A DNA stretch of 64,000 nt from Hydrocarboniclastica marina. Its GTDB lineage: Bacteria; Pseudomonadota; Gammaproteobacteria; Pseudomonadales; Oleiphilaceae. Shown in pieces: positions 10,632-18,578 of the stretch. The stretch spans positions 434,001 through 498,000 of the forward strand of contig NZ_CP031093.1 of the NCBI RefSeq assembly GCF_004851605.1, in the 5' to 3' direction. Numbering within the stretch: the first letter of the stretch is position 1; each line of letters starts with the position of its first letter. The translations under genes and the position numbers were made by a program. The notes beneath the pieces were generated by a model, which saw nothing but the letters and a program-made list of their open reading frames with translations, did not search any database and had not been told where the DNA came from.

Positions 10632-11870
10632 ATGGATAGCTTTCTGCAGAGTTGGCATGAGGCCGCGATGACCAGCGCCGGGTTCTTCTGGATGGCGCTC
10701 TGGGCGTTTGTTCTGGGCTATGTCATCAGCAGCCTGATCCAGGTTCTCGTCACCCAGCAGCGCATGCAGAAAGCCATGGGCAAAACCGGCCCCAAGAGCA
10801 TGCTGCTGGGGACTTTTTTCGGCTTTATCTCCAGTTCCTGCAGTTTCGCCGCGCTGGCAACCACGCGTGCTTTGTTCCAGAAGGGCGCCGGCCTTGCCCC
10901 TTCAATTGCCTTTCTCCTCGCCTCGACAAACCTTGTGATAGAACTTGGGGTAGTGATAGCTATCTTCCTGAGCTGGCAGTTTGTGGTGGCGGAATATGTC
11001 GGCGGTATTCTGCTGATCCTGTTTGGCTGGCTGTTTATCCGTATCACTCGCCCGGACAAATTGATCAAGCAGGCGCGGGAACGTCTCGGCAGAGACGAGG
11101 ACGCGGAAGCAGGCGGAAGCGGGGACTGGCGGAAGAAGATCAAAAGTCGCGAGGGCTGGCAGCAGATAGGGATGACCTATGTCATGGAATGGCAGATGGT
11201 CTGGAAAGATGTCCTGATCGGTTTTACCGTCGCCGGTGTCATCGCCGCGTTTGTGCCGGAGAGCTTCTTTCACAGCATCTTTGTCGGCGCGGGTAATGGC
11301 GAGGGGGGACAGCCGGGGTTTTTCGCGCTGCTCGCCCAGACGCTGATCGGCCCGATTGCTGCATTTTTTACCTTCATCGGTTCCATGGGCAATATCCCGC
11401 TCGCCGCTGTGCTGTTCGGTAACGGCGTCAGCTTTGCCGGGGTTATGGCCTTCATCTTCTCTGATCTGGTCGTGTTGCCAGTGCTTCGGATTAACGCCAG
11501 TTACTACGGCTGGAAGATGTCACTCTACATACTGGCCCTGCTTTTAAGTGGACTGGTTTTCGCATCGATGGCCATGCACTACGGTTTTTTTGCGCTGGGG
11601 ATGCTCCCGGACAGCGATACCGTTCGGGCCGCTACGCAGCAGGATCACTTCAAGTTTGACTACGGGTTTGTCCTGAACCTGATTTTTCTGGCGATCACGG
11701 CTGTCCTGATATGGTTCTGGTGGCAGGCCCGGCAGGCGCACGGGCATGAACACGACCATCACGACCACGGCGGTGGTGCGGGCCTGGGTACGATCGTCCT
11801 TCGCACCCTCTGTGCAGTCGCGTTAATCTGGTTGGCCGGGGGCCTCGTTCTCGCGCCCGTGCTTGGGTGA
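10632..11870 (+). CDS. ArsP/YraQ-type permease (PF03773-like)
   Basis: A 412-residue polytopic membrane protein with eight or more hydrophobic segments. The segment around residues 70-105, with SSCSFAALATTRALFQKGAG and a following LLASTNLVIELG, is the conserved core of the YraQ/ArsP permease family. Members export arsenicals or other toxic compounds, but many have no known substrate. Near residue 370 lies a histidine-rich run (HGHEHDHHDHGGG) just before the last membrane segment, which hints at metal binding; that is inference. It appears monocistronic. Confidence 0.85.
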   Translation: MDSFLQSWHEAAMTSAGFFWMALWAFVLGYVISSLIQVLVTQQRMQKAMGKTGPKSMLLGTFFGFISSSCSFAALATTRALFQKGAGLAPSIAFLLASTNLVIELGVVIAIFLSWQFVVAEYVGGILLILFGWLFIRITRPDKLIKQARERLGRDEDAEAGGSGDWRKKIKSREGWQQIGMTYVMEWQMVWKDVLIGFTVAGVIAAFVPESFFHSIFVGAGNGEGGQPGFFALLAQTLIGPIAAFFTFIGSMGNIPLAAVLFGNGVSFAGVMAFIFSDLVVLPVLRINASYYGWKMSLYILALLLSGLVFASMAMHYGFFALGMLPDSDTVRAATQQDHFKFDYGFVLNLIFLAITAVLIWFWWQARQAHGHEHDHHDHGGGAGLGTIVLRTLCAVALIWLAGGLVLAPVLG

Positions 11871-11909
11871 TGACCGGCGGGATCCTGTGGCCGCTTCCCA
11901 GAAAAGTGT

Positions 11910-11953
11910 GTCAGCTAATTTTACGGGTTTTGCTTTTGCGCAAAATTAGTTGC
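11910..11953. promoter_or_regulatory. Pair of TCARCTAATTT-type dyad sites upstream of a PEP-CTERM gene
   Basis: GTCAGCTAATTTTAC (11910-11924) and, in opposite orientation, a site whose reverse complement is GCAACTAATTTTGCG (11939-11953). Both resemble the dyad GTCAACTAATTTGAC at 54002-54016 upstream of the other PEP-CTERM gene. They lie 50-90 bases before a sigma-54-type promoter, the usual place for an enhancer-binding activator. Assignment to a PrsR-type activator is inference. Confidence 0.5.
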
Positions 11954-11999
11954 TGTTACGAATCAGTAAGTTCCTGATTCTAATAACTGCCTCTGCCTA

Positions 12000-12015
12000 A
12001 GGAACAGAATCTGCC
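12000..12015 (+). promoter_or_regulatory. Candidate sigma-54 (-24/-12) promoter
   Basis: AGGAACAGAATCTGCC has GG and GC separated by ten bases, as in the TGGCAC-N5-TTGCW consensus, though the -12 half is imperfect. The -12 GC lies 72 bases before the start codon of the PEP-CTERM gene. The promoter of the second PEP-CTERM gene is better and lies at a similar distance. Confidence 0.45.
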
Positions 12016-12086
12016 TTGTCCACGTCGTTGGCTGCGCCAGCCTGGGTCTGTAACCCCAGTCATAGGATTAACAAGGGAGTTTCACC

Positions 12087-12896
12087 ATGGCATTTAAAAA
12101 GGGTTTCGGCCCAATGCAGGTCAAGTCAGTCGTGATCGCTGCACTGATGAGCCTTTTGCTGGCAGGCACCGTGTCCGCCGGCCCGATCATGCACCTCCAC
12201 GACAGCCAGGGGAATCTGGGCACCGTCGATGTAGAAAGCGGAAACGTGAATATCATCGGCTCGATGGGCGTTACCATGACCGACATCGCCTTTGATACGT
12301 CTGGAAACCTCTGGGGCATCTCCTTCACCGGGCTTTATTCGATCAACAGCAGCAATGCTTCAGCCAGCTACATTGGTAACCACAATATTGCCGGGGGCAA
12401 TGCCCTGGTCTTTGGTACCGACGGGACACTTTATGCTGCGGGAACCAACACCCAGAACCTCTATAGCGTTGACACTTCGAATGCCGCAGCAACCAACCTT
12501 GGCAATATGGGTTTCTCCTCAGGCGGCGACCTCGCATTCAATAGCGGCGGTTTCTACATGGCCTCAGACTCAGCGGAGTTGATCAGTATTGACCTGAACG
12601 ATGTCTCTAACTCCTCGAGCATTGGCGGGTTTGGTGTTGCCAACATGTATGGGCTGGCCACCGGTGACGACGGCCTACTTTACGGTGTAGCAGACACAAC
12701 GATTTATGGTATAGACCTTCTGACCGGAGCAGCCTCGAACGGCGTCTCCTTCGCAGCCCAGGGCATGGGCCAGGCCTTCGGCCAGAGTTTCTACACTGAA
12801 GCGGGAGCCAGTGAAGTTCCGGAGCCTGGTTCCCTTGCGCTTTTGGGTATGGGAATACTGGGGCTGGTTGTCTCAAGAAAGGCGAAAGCCAGCTGA
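12087..12896 (+). CDS. PEP-CTERM sorting domain protein
   Basis: A 269-residue secreted protein. It has a signal peptide (residues about 11-31, ending VSAG) and a body rich in Gly, Ser and Asn with repeating motifs such as GNLWGIS, GTLYAAGT and GLLYGVA, which suggest a small beta-propeller. The C-terminus has VPEPGSLALLGMGILGLVV followed by SRKAKAS: the PEP motif, a membrane helix and a basic tail recognised by exosortase. Such proteins are processed at the envelope and often linked to exopolysaccharide or floc formation. No exosortase lies in this window. The start is supported by AAGGGAG 13 bases upstream. Confidence 0.92.
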   Translation: MAFKKGFGPMQVKSVVIAALMSLLLAGTVSAGPIMHLHDSQGNLGTVDVESGNVNIIGSMGVTMTDIAFDTSGNLWGISFTGLYSINSSNASASYIGNHNIAGGNALVFGTDGTLYAAGTNTQNLYSVDTSNAAATNLGNMGFSSGGDLAFNSGGFYMASDSAELISIDLNDVSNSSSIGGFGVANMYGLATGDDGLLYGVADTTIYGIDLLTGAASNGVSFAAQGMGQAFGQSFYTEAGASEVPEPGSLALLGMGILGLVVSRKAKAS

Positions 12897-12911
12897 TTGT
12901 TCAGCCCGTGA

Positions 12912-12939
12912 GGCACCGGCCGTGCAGCGGCTCGGTGCC
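12912..12939 (+). terminator. GC-rich hairpin after PEP-CTERM gene
   Basis: GGCACCG (12912-12918) pairs with CGGTGCC (12933-12939), 16 bases after the stop codon. There is no T tract, so it may stabilise the mRNA end rather than terminate intrinsically. Confidence 0.35.
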
Positions 12940-13151
12940 CAGAATAAACCGCAGCACCAATCGTACGCGGGAACTTCGGCATCAATAGCCGCTTTCAGCA
13001 GGGCACCAGCCCCGCAACGTCGCCCCGTACCCTGATTTTCCCCTCAAGCTCTGCGCCGAAAATGTTATCCAACAACCCAGTCGGGACTCCTCTATAATCG
13101 CGCCTGTGCCCCTGCAGTTGTCCCGGGTATTACTTCATAAAAAGGCCGTGC

Positions 13152-13784
13152 ATGCATACCGACTCACAACAGTCCACTTCGAGCGAGGGCGGCTTCGACG
13201 GTCGCGCTGAATCTGCGGCGCAGAATCGAAGGACAATGTCGGAGTCCGCGAACGGGGTCGCCAAGCTGATTTACCGCGTCGCTGCGAAAGATCGCGCCGC
13301 CTTTACTCAGCTATACCGCGTTACGGCGCCGAAACTTCTGGGCATTGTGCTGCGTATGCTGAGAGATAGAAGCTGGGCTGATGATGTGATCCAGGAGGCC
13401 TATGTGAAAATCTGGCAGAAGGCCGACCTGTTTGATGCAGACAAGTCCTCACCCCTGACCTGGCTGGCATCTGTCGCGAGGCACCTCGCCATCGACGAGC
13501 TGCGCAGAAACCCCGTGGGTCGCACCAGCACCGGCGAGGACCTGGAGCAGGTCGCCAGCAGGCAGGTTGCCGTCCAGGAGCAGCTGGAGAGCGAGGAGGA
13601 GGCGGGTCGGCTGAACCACTGTATCGACGAATTGGAGAAAGACCGCCAGGATATGGTGCGACTGGCGTATCTTTATGGCTGGTCGCGGGATGAACTGGCA
13701 AGCCAGTTTGAGCAGCCGGTAAACACGGTGAAAACCTGGCTTCACCGCGCGCTGAAGCAGATCAGAAGGTGCCTTGAGCTATGA
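13152..13784 (+). CDS. ECF sigma factor (SigK-like, RskA-paired)
   Basis: A 210-residue sigma-70 family factor. Region 2 lies around residues 45-110 (AFTQLYRVTAPKLLGIVLRM, DDVIQEAYVKIWQKA) and region 4 at about 150-205 (ARLAYLYGWSRDEL-like, ending VNTVKTWLHRALKQIRRCLEL). The stop overlaps the start of the RskA-like anti-sigma gene by four bases, so the pair is co-translated. A TATAAT sits at 13094-13099 without a clear -35. An earlier N-terminal stretch of about 30 residues is low-complexity; a start at the later ATG 13236 (MSESANG) is possible. Confidence 0.92.
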   Translation: MHTDSQQSTSSEGGFDGRAESAAQNRRTMSESANGVAKLIYRVAAKDRAAFTQLYRVTAPKLLGIVLRMLRDRSWADDVIQEAYVKIWQKADLFDADKSSPLTWLASVARHLAIDELRRNPVGRTSTGEDLEQVASRQVAVQEQLESEEEAGRLNHCIDELEKDRQDMVRLAYLYGWSRDELASQFEQPVNTVKTWLHRALKQIRRCLEL

Positions 13785-14512
13785 CCGAACGCGACGAGCT
13801 GGACATGCTGGTTGCAGAGTTCGTTCTGGGCACGCTTTCGGCCCAGGAGCGGGCTTATGTCCAGAGCCGGCGCACGGAAGATCCCGAGCTGGACAGGTTG
13901 ATTCTGCACTGGGAAGAGCATTTGTCCGCAATGGCGGAGGACACCGACCCTGTGCAACCTGCGCCCGAGCTCTTCGAGTGCATTGAACGGCGGCTCGACG
14001 GCCTTGAGTCAGCTGGCGGGATCGACAACGTCACCGTGCTCCGGCAGCAAGTTAACCGATGGCGCTGGAGCACGGCACTGGCGTCGCTGGCGGCTCTGGT
14101 GCTGGTTGCAGTTCTGGTGTTTCAGCCAGAGTCTCAGCCAACCACGCAGTCGTTCGTGGCGGTGTTCCAGCATAACGACGAGCAGCCAGCGTTCTTGCTG
14201 ACTGTCGACCTGGACAATCGCCAGCTCAATATCCGGCCGGTCACGGCGGAGCCGGTATCCGGCCGGTCCTACCAACTCTGGATCAAGGCCGATGAACTTG
14301 GACCGAAGCCGCGATCCGTCGGCGTTCTCGGCAATAACTTTACGCTCAACGACGCCGCATTGCGTGACTACGACCCGGCGCTTCTCCAAAAAGCCACTTT
14401 TGGCATCAGTCTGGAGCCGGAAGGCGGCTCGCCCACGGGCCAGCCTACTGGTCCGGCGATTCATGGTTATCTGTATCCTGCGCGAGTGGACCAGGGCGAC
14501 GTCAGCCTGTAA
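13781..14512 (+). CDS. RskA-family anti-sigma factor
   Basis: A 243-residue membrane protein. The N-terminal cytoplasmic part (MTERDELDMLVAEFVLGTLS) matches the anti-sigma domain that binds an ECF factor. A single membrane segment lies at about residues 95-112 (ALASLAALVLVAVLVF). The extracytoplasmic C-terminal domain has the conserved RskA elements YQLWIKADE and ATFGISLEPEGGSPTGQPTG. It is translationally coupled to the sigma gene by ATGA overlap and should hold the sigma factor at the membrane until a signal releases it. Confidence 0.92.
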   Translation: MTERDELDMLVAEFVLGTLSAQERAYVQSRRTEDPELDRLILHWEEHLSAMAEDTDPVQPAPELFECIERRLDGLESAGGIDNVTVLRQQVNRWRWSTALASLAALVLVAVLVFQPESQPTTQSFVAVFQHNDEQPAFLLTVDLDNRQLNIRPVTAEPVSGRSYQLWIKADELGPKPRSVGVLGNNFTLNDAALRDYDPALLQKATFGISLEPEGGSPTGQPTGPAIHGYLYPARVDQGDVSL

Positions 14513-14527
14513 AAAATTGCGGGTGGC

Positions 14528-14554
14528 TGAAACTTTTTGAAGCCAGGCTCCGTA
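14528..14554 (+). promoter_or_regulatory. Candidate ECF-sigma promoter
   Basis: TGAAACTTTTT (-35, GAAACT at 14529-14534) and CGTA (-10, 14551-14554) with a 16-base spacer match the general ECF pattern GAAC-N16-CGTM. It lies in the gap between the anti-sigma gene and the DUF7282 gene, so that gene is the likely target of the adjacent ECF factor. Confidence 0.5.
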
Positions 14555-14618
14555 ACTGTCGGTACCCCATCTGGGAATTCAATGAACAGATGGAAAAACC
14601 GACTGCAAGGAGTACGCA

Positions 14619-15053
14619 ATGAACAAGCACTCAAAGATCACTGCATTTCTGGCCGCCACGGTTGTTTCGGCTTCGCTCACCTCTGGCGCTGCGCTGGCGC
14701 ATGACCATGGCGATGTCGGCGTTTGGGGCGATGATCAGTCTGTCTCCGAGGGCACAGTGACGGCCAAGAAGGTGATGGCGGAAGAGAACGGTTGGCTGGT
14801 AGTGCACCGCACCGACAAGGCCATGAAGCCTGGTCCGGTGGTTGGCTACGCGCCGCTTAAAAAGGGCAAGAACATGGACGTGCCGGCGATTCTCACTGAA
14901 GAAGTCGCCAGCGGGGACATGCTGATGCTTATGGTGCATAGCGAAGACGGCGGAATGAAGACCGGCGTTTTCGAATACACCCTCGGTGCCAAGGAAGACG
15001 GCCCGATTCGCAAGGATGGTGAGCTGGTGATGACCACAGTTACCGCTAAATAG
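14619..15053 (+). CDS. Secreted DUF7282 domain protein
   Basis: A 144-residue protein with a signal peptide (cleavage near ALA-HDHG, residue 28) and a beta-rich domain. The segments GTVTAKKVMAEENGWLVVHR, VGYAPLKKGKNMDVPAIL and MLMLMVHSEDGGMKTGVFEY fit the DUF7282 family, which is common in haloarchaea and found in some bacteria. Its function is unknown. It follows the ECF sigma / anti-sigma pair and has its own ECF-like promoter, so it is a probable output of that stress circuit. AAGGAG precedes the start. Confidence 0.85.
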   Translation: MNKHSKITAFLAATVVSASLTSGAALAHDHGDVGVWGDDQSVSEGTVTAKKVMAEENGWLVVHRTDKAMKPGPVVGYAPLKKGKNMDVPAILTEEVASGDMLMLMVHSEDGGMKTGVFEYTLGAKEDGPIRKDGELVMTTVTAK

Positions 15054-15193
15054 CCTGTTCGCTATCGAGTGCACGTCGCCCTTGAGGCACCCGGCCTGGC
15101 CTTTGTGGCCAGCGTCGGGGCTCGGCTTTACTCCGCTCCTGAGCACGCGCTTCACTCGTTTGAATGGGACGCCGTCGCCGGTAAGAACCTGTT
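15054..15193. other. Short intergenic stretch
   Basis: About 140 bases between the DUF7282 gene and a small reverse gene. There is no convincing coding or RNA signal; a weak GGCCTGGCCTTTGTGGCC inverted repeat lies at 15095-15112. Confidence 0.3.
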
Positions 15194-15388
15194 TCAGTCT
15201 TGCGGCGTGTCGTCCTTCTTCGCTTTCTGCGCCAGAAGCTTTTTCAGCTTGGCGGCGCCAGAGAAATCAAAGCCGGTGTCTTCAGCTAGCTGGTCCGGAT
15301 CAAAACGAATGCCACACCCTGCTTTAATGATGGGCGGGGCTTTGGCGGTCCCGGGGTTGACCTGGGCGTCTTCATCGTCTTCTTTCAT
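15194..15388 (-). CDS. Small acidic/basic hypothetical protein
   Basis: A 64-residue reading frame starting MKEDDEDAQVN and ending LLAQKAKKDDTPQD. The acidic start, the central PPIIKAGCGIRFDPDQLAED and the lysine-rich end look like a real small protein, not a shadow, and the frame overlaps no known gene. I do not recognise the family. A 173-residue frame on the other strand over the same region has composition typical of a shadow. Confidence 0.45.
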   Translation of the reverse strand: MKEDDEDAQVNPGTAKAPPIIKAGCGIRFDPDQLAEDTGFDFSGAAKLKKLLAQKAKKDDTPQD

Positions 15389-15715
15389 TGTCCACTTCGC
15401 TCATGGTTTGTTCCCCTATGCCAATGGTAGGGCCTATATTGCTCGACCTGGCATGGCGTTGTCCAAGGACATCTGGTTGAGACCCGGCGTCTTCCCGGGG
15501 CCATACGGTCATTCCCTTTTGCTGCACCCTCCGAAGCGCGGTGGCAGTCTCTGCGTTTTCATCTGCCCATCAGCTTTTACAGCGATTTGACAACCGTACC
15601 GCAGCAATAGACTAAGCTGATAGATACACGGAAGACCCGGTCGAGGTAGGCTCGACGGCGCACTATCGCCGCGCACGAGTCGACGGGTTTCGTTGGTTTT
15701 ATGCGCGGGTGAGAC
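15389..15715. other. Intergenic region, no gene seen
   Basis: About 330 bases upstream of the SprA-related gene. Frames in it are short and atypical. GGTCGAGGTAGGCTCGAC (15638-15655) is an imperfect inverted repeat. No clear promoter or RNA was identified. Confidence 0.3.
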
Positions 15716-16501
15716 ATGCAAATCGGCTCTTCATCACATCTTCATCAGTACAGCCTGCCGTCGGGGCCGACTTCCGGTCAGGCGCCGGCCAATCGCGGCG
15801 CGCTGGTGAATGGCAGTGATTACGGCGCTGACAGCAGCGCCCATGAAGCTTCTGGCAGAGCTTCAGACAAAGCCGGCGATAAAGCCGTTCCGGCTTCGGG
15901 CAAAACAGCAGCCGAATCGCCAGATGAGGCGTCAAAACCAGCCGAGCAACCTGAAGGTCAGCAAGCGGCGGAAGAGCGCCTCGCCGAAGAGCAGGTCGCC
16001 GTTATCCGGGACATGAAGGCGCGCGATCGTGAGGTTCGCCAGCACGAGGCCGCTCATAAAGCTGTGGGTGGGAGTCTTGCCGGTGCTGTCAGTTACACCT
16101 ATCAGCGCGGGCCCGACGGTGTAGCTTATGCGGTGGGCGGTGAAGTCCCCATCGATATCTCGCCGGCCGAGAATCCCGAAGCCACCATACAGAAAATGGA
16201 TATCGTCAAGGCTGCGGCCATGGCCCCGGCACAGCCTTCGCCGCAGGATCTCCAGGTTGTTGCCGCAGCAACCCAGACAAAGGTGCAGGCCCAGGCCGAG
16301 CTGGCTGCGGAGGAGCGGGAGCCCGGTGGCGAGGCGGGCGCAGCCAAGCCCACTAAAGAAGGCAACAGCGGAGAGTCAGGGGACGCTCGCGAAACGCAGG
16401 AGAGCGGTGATGCAAAACGAGCCGCTTCGGCCTACCAGAGCATGAACGATTTTATGGCCGGCCTGCGGTCGACGAACGGCGCATTCGAAGCCCGCGCCTG
16501 A
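15716..16501 (+). CDS. SprA-related putative metalloprotease (PF12118-like)
   Basis: A 261-residue protein. The first 85 residues are low-complexity (Ala, Ser, Lys, Glu). The conserved core, about residues 85-200, contains VRQHEAAHKAVGG, an HExxH-type zinc motif at residues 110-114, and the family signature YTYQRGPDGVAYAVGGEVPI. The C-terminal third is again charged and low-complexity. The family is widespread in proteobacteria with no established role; protease activity is inferred from the motif. There is no signal peptide. It stands alone here. Confidence 0.85.
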   Translation: MQIGSSSHLHQYSLPSGPTSGQAPANRGALVNGSDYGADSSAHEASGRASDKAGDKAVPASGKTAAESPDEASKPAEQPEGQQAAEERLAEEQVAVIRDMKARDREVRQHEAAHKAVGGSLAGAVSYTYQRGPDGVAYAVGGEVPIDISPAENPEATIQKMDIVKAAAMAPAQPSPQDLQVVAAATQTKVQAQAELAAEEREPGGEAGAAKPTKEGNSGESGDARETQESGDAKRAASAYQSMNDFMAGLRSTNGAFEARA

Positions 16502-16534
16502 GGGCGTGAGACCTGCACGGTAAGCTGCTGAAGC

Positions 16535-16590
16535 GCTCTCTCTTTGCCGCTGTCTCTTTGCCGCTCTCTCTTTGCCACTCTCTCTTTGTC
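16535..16590. repeat. CTCTCTTTGCCGCT short tandem repeat
   Basis: Four imperfect copies of about 13-15 bases containing CTCTTTGCC lie between the SprA-related gene and the NhaR-like regulator, over the probable promoter or leader of the regulator. Variable copy number could alter its expression; this is inference. Confidence 0.6.
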
Positions 16591-16651
16591 AACCACACGC
16601 GTAAACTGGTCTCTGCTGCGAAAAAGGCTAAACGGCGGGAGACCATCACCT

Positions 16652-17539
16652 TTGAAGCACCTCAACTACAAACACCTGCACTACTTCTGGGTCATTGCCC
16701 GGGAAGGCTCGATAGCACGGGCGAGTGAGTCCCTCGACCTTGCGCCGCAGACGCTGAGCGGGCAATTGGCTTCGCTGGAAGAAGCCGTGGGCGGTCTGTT
16801 ATTCCAGCGCAAGGGCCGTAACCTGGTGCTGACGGACTTGGGCCGGACGGTATTCAGCTATACGAATGAAATGTTTGGCGTGGCGGAAGAGCTCAAGCAG
16901 GTGTTGAACAGTAACGCCTCCGAGCGACCCGTACATCTGGCGGTGGGTATCGTCGCCTCTATTCACAAGCTGATCGCCTATCGCCTCATTGAACCGGCCA
17001 TGGAACTGGATCGACAGATCGTTCTGCGGTGCAGCACCGGTAGCCTTGAGCATCTGATGCATGACCTGAAGCGCTACCGGCTGGATCTGGTGCTTACAGA
17101 TCAGCTGCCAAAACCGGATAAAGATTTTGCAGCCCACAGTTTTGAACTGGTCACCTCCACCATCAGCATATTTGCCGCGCCGGCACTGGCCGGACAGCTG
17201 CGTCCGGGTTTTCCCGGCAGTCTCGACAATCAGCCGTTTCTCGCCAATGTCCTGGAGTCGCCCTATCTGCATCGCCTGATGCAGTGGCTGGCGGAACAGG
17301 GCGTGAGGCCGCGCATCCGGGCCGAGGTCGATGACAGCGCCTTGATCAAAGTGTTCGCTAGCCACGGCGCGGGGGCATTTGCGGCGCCCACTCTCATTGG
17401 CGACGAAGTGTGTCGCCAGTATCAGGTGGAAGAGGTCGGGCGCATTCAGTCCATAACGGAATCGCTTTTCGCAATCACCGGCAAACGGCGTTCAGGAAAC
17501 CCCGCCGTAGGCGCCATCTGCGGGAGTCGCGCCGATTAA
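16652..17539 (+). CDS. nhaR: LysR-family regulator, NhaR type
   Basis: A 296-residue LysR-type activator. The N-terminus LKHLNYKHLHYFWVIAREGS followed by ASESLDLAPQTLSGQLASLE is the helix-turn-helix typical of NhaR, which activates sodium/proton antiporter genes and, in E. coli, osmC. The effector domain covers about residues 90-290. I chose TTG at 16652 because GGCGGGAGA lies 10 bases upstream and the family starts here; an in-frame ATG at 16544 would add 36 residues translated from the CTCTTTGCC repeat. The C-terminus (GKRRSGNPAVGAICGSRAD) is normal. No antiporter gene is adjacent. Confidence 0.85.
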   Translation: MKHLNYKHLHYFWVIAREGSIARASESLDLAPQTLSGQLASLEEAVGGLLFQRKGRNLVLTDLGRTVFSYTNEMFGVAEELKQVLNSNASERPVHLAVGIVASIHKLIAYRLIEPAMELDRQIVLRCSTGSLEHLMHDLKRYRLDLVLTDQLPKPDKDFAAHSFELVTSTISIFAAPALAGQLRPGFPGSLDNQPFLANVLESPYLHRLMQWLAEQGVRPRIRAEVDDSALIKVFASHGAGAFAAPTLIGDEVCRQYQVEEVGRIQSITESLFAITGKRRSGNPAVGAICGSRAD

Positions 17540-17545
17540 CATCGT

Positions 17546-17582
17546 AAAAACAGGATAGAGCTGACGCTATTACCTGTTTTTT
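17546..17582 (+). terminator. Rho-independent terminator after nhaR-like gene
   Basis: AAAAACAGG and ATAG pair with CTAT and CCTGTTTTT, with a two-base TA bulge and an eight-base loop, ending in a T run. It follows the NhaR-like gene directly. Confidence 0.75.
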
Positions 17583-17639
17583 GCGAGCATTTGGATCTGC
17601 AAAGATAGCTCCAGACACTTGCAACCGAGGAGTCAGACG

Positions 17640-17993
17640 ATGAAAACCATTCACAAGTACCGTTTGGAAGCTTACCAGGGTCTCAATAATCTGCGTTTGC
17701 GCGACGGTTTCCGCATTGTCCGGGCGGAATATCTGGTTACCGAGAAAGCGGTTTTCCTCTGGGTCGAAGAACCTCTTCGGGCAGATGTGGCCAGTCAGCA
17801 GTACAACTTCCGCGTTGCCCTTTCCGGCGAGCCAGTGCCTGAGCACTATTGCTACCGCGGAACTGCGCTGGACCCGTTTGGCGCGGAGGCCTATCACGTG
17901 TTTGAGGTTATGGAACAGCGCCGTGAAAACATGGCCGGGGGCCGGCGAGAGATGGAGCAACTCAGAAGAGCGCCCGCAGTGAATGCGGCTTAG
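17640..17993 (+). CDS. DUF7352-like small protein
   Basis: A 117-residue protein starting MKTIHKYRLEAYQGLNNLRL. The pattern (KTIHKY, then GFRIVRAEY, LWVEEPL, YRGTA, YHVFEV) fits the DUF7352 family, which occurs in phages and bacteria without a known function. GAGGAG lies 8 bases before the ATG. It is unusual to find it outside a phage; no other phage gene is near. Confidence 0.7.
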   Translation: MKTIHKYRLEAYQGLNNLRLRDGFRIVRAEYLVTEKAVFLWVEEPLRADVASQQYNFRVALSGEPVPEHYCYRGTALDPFGAEAYHVFEVMEQRRENMAGGRREMEQLRRAPAVNAA

Positions 17994-18037
17994 CCTGGGT
18001 CAAAACCGTTCTAGCTCACGCCCCGGAACACCAAAAG

Positions 18038-18496
18038 ATGCGAGAAAGTTTTGATACCAAGCTGCTCGGCGGACTCCACGGGATAATCCGCTGGGCAGTG
18101 CGTGCCCTGGCTCTGCTCATGGTGTTTGTCATCATCATGGGCGTGGTCGATGTGGGCTGGATTCTGTACGAGCGGCTAGTCTCGCCCCCGGTCTACATAC
18201 TGACAATTTCGGACATGCTGGCCACGTTCGGCGCATTCATGGCGGTATTGATCGCCATCGAGATCTTCATCAATATCACCGTCTATCTACGCGATAACGT
18301 GATCCACGTGAAGATTGTAATAGCCACGGCCCTCATGGCAATCGCCCGAAAAGTGATTGTGCTGGATTTGGAAAAAGTGTCGCCAGCCTATCTCTGGGGC
18401 ATCGCGTCTATCATGCTTGCAGTAAGTCTTGCCTACCTGATGATGCAGTGGGTGGTTGAAGATCGTGAGGTCATTACGAACAAGGCGAATCCCTAG
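18038..18496 (+). CDS. PsiE-family membrane protein
   Basis: A 152-residue inner-membrane protein with four hydrophobic segments (about residues 18-38, 55-80, 90-105 and 118-138). The sequence ALMAIARKVIVLDLEKVSP and the motif IAIEIFINITVYLRD are characteristic of the PsiE (phosphate-starvation-inducible E) family, whose biochemical role is unknown. It has no gene partner. No Pho box was identified upstream. Confidence 0.85.
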   Translation: MRESFDTKLLGGLHGIIRWAVRALALLMVFVIIMGVVDVGWILYERLVSPPVYILTISDMLATFGAFMAVLIAIEIFINITVYLRDNVIHVKIVIATALMAIARKVIVLDLEKVSPAYLWGIASIMLAVSLAYLMMQWVVEDREVITNKANP

Positions 18497-18578
18497 CCCG
18501 AAGTCCGGCGCGCAGCTGCCCGGGTGGACCCGGGTAAAGGGACGAGGGGAAGGGATTCTGTCTTATCCGGCGCGCGGA

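Noticed and set aside
15069-15590. A 173-residue forward frame in the gap after the DUF7282 gene
   Set aside because: Low-quality sequence (Ser/Phe/Pro-rich) and it opposes a more protein-like small reverse frame; no ribosome-binding site.
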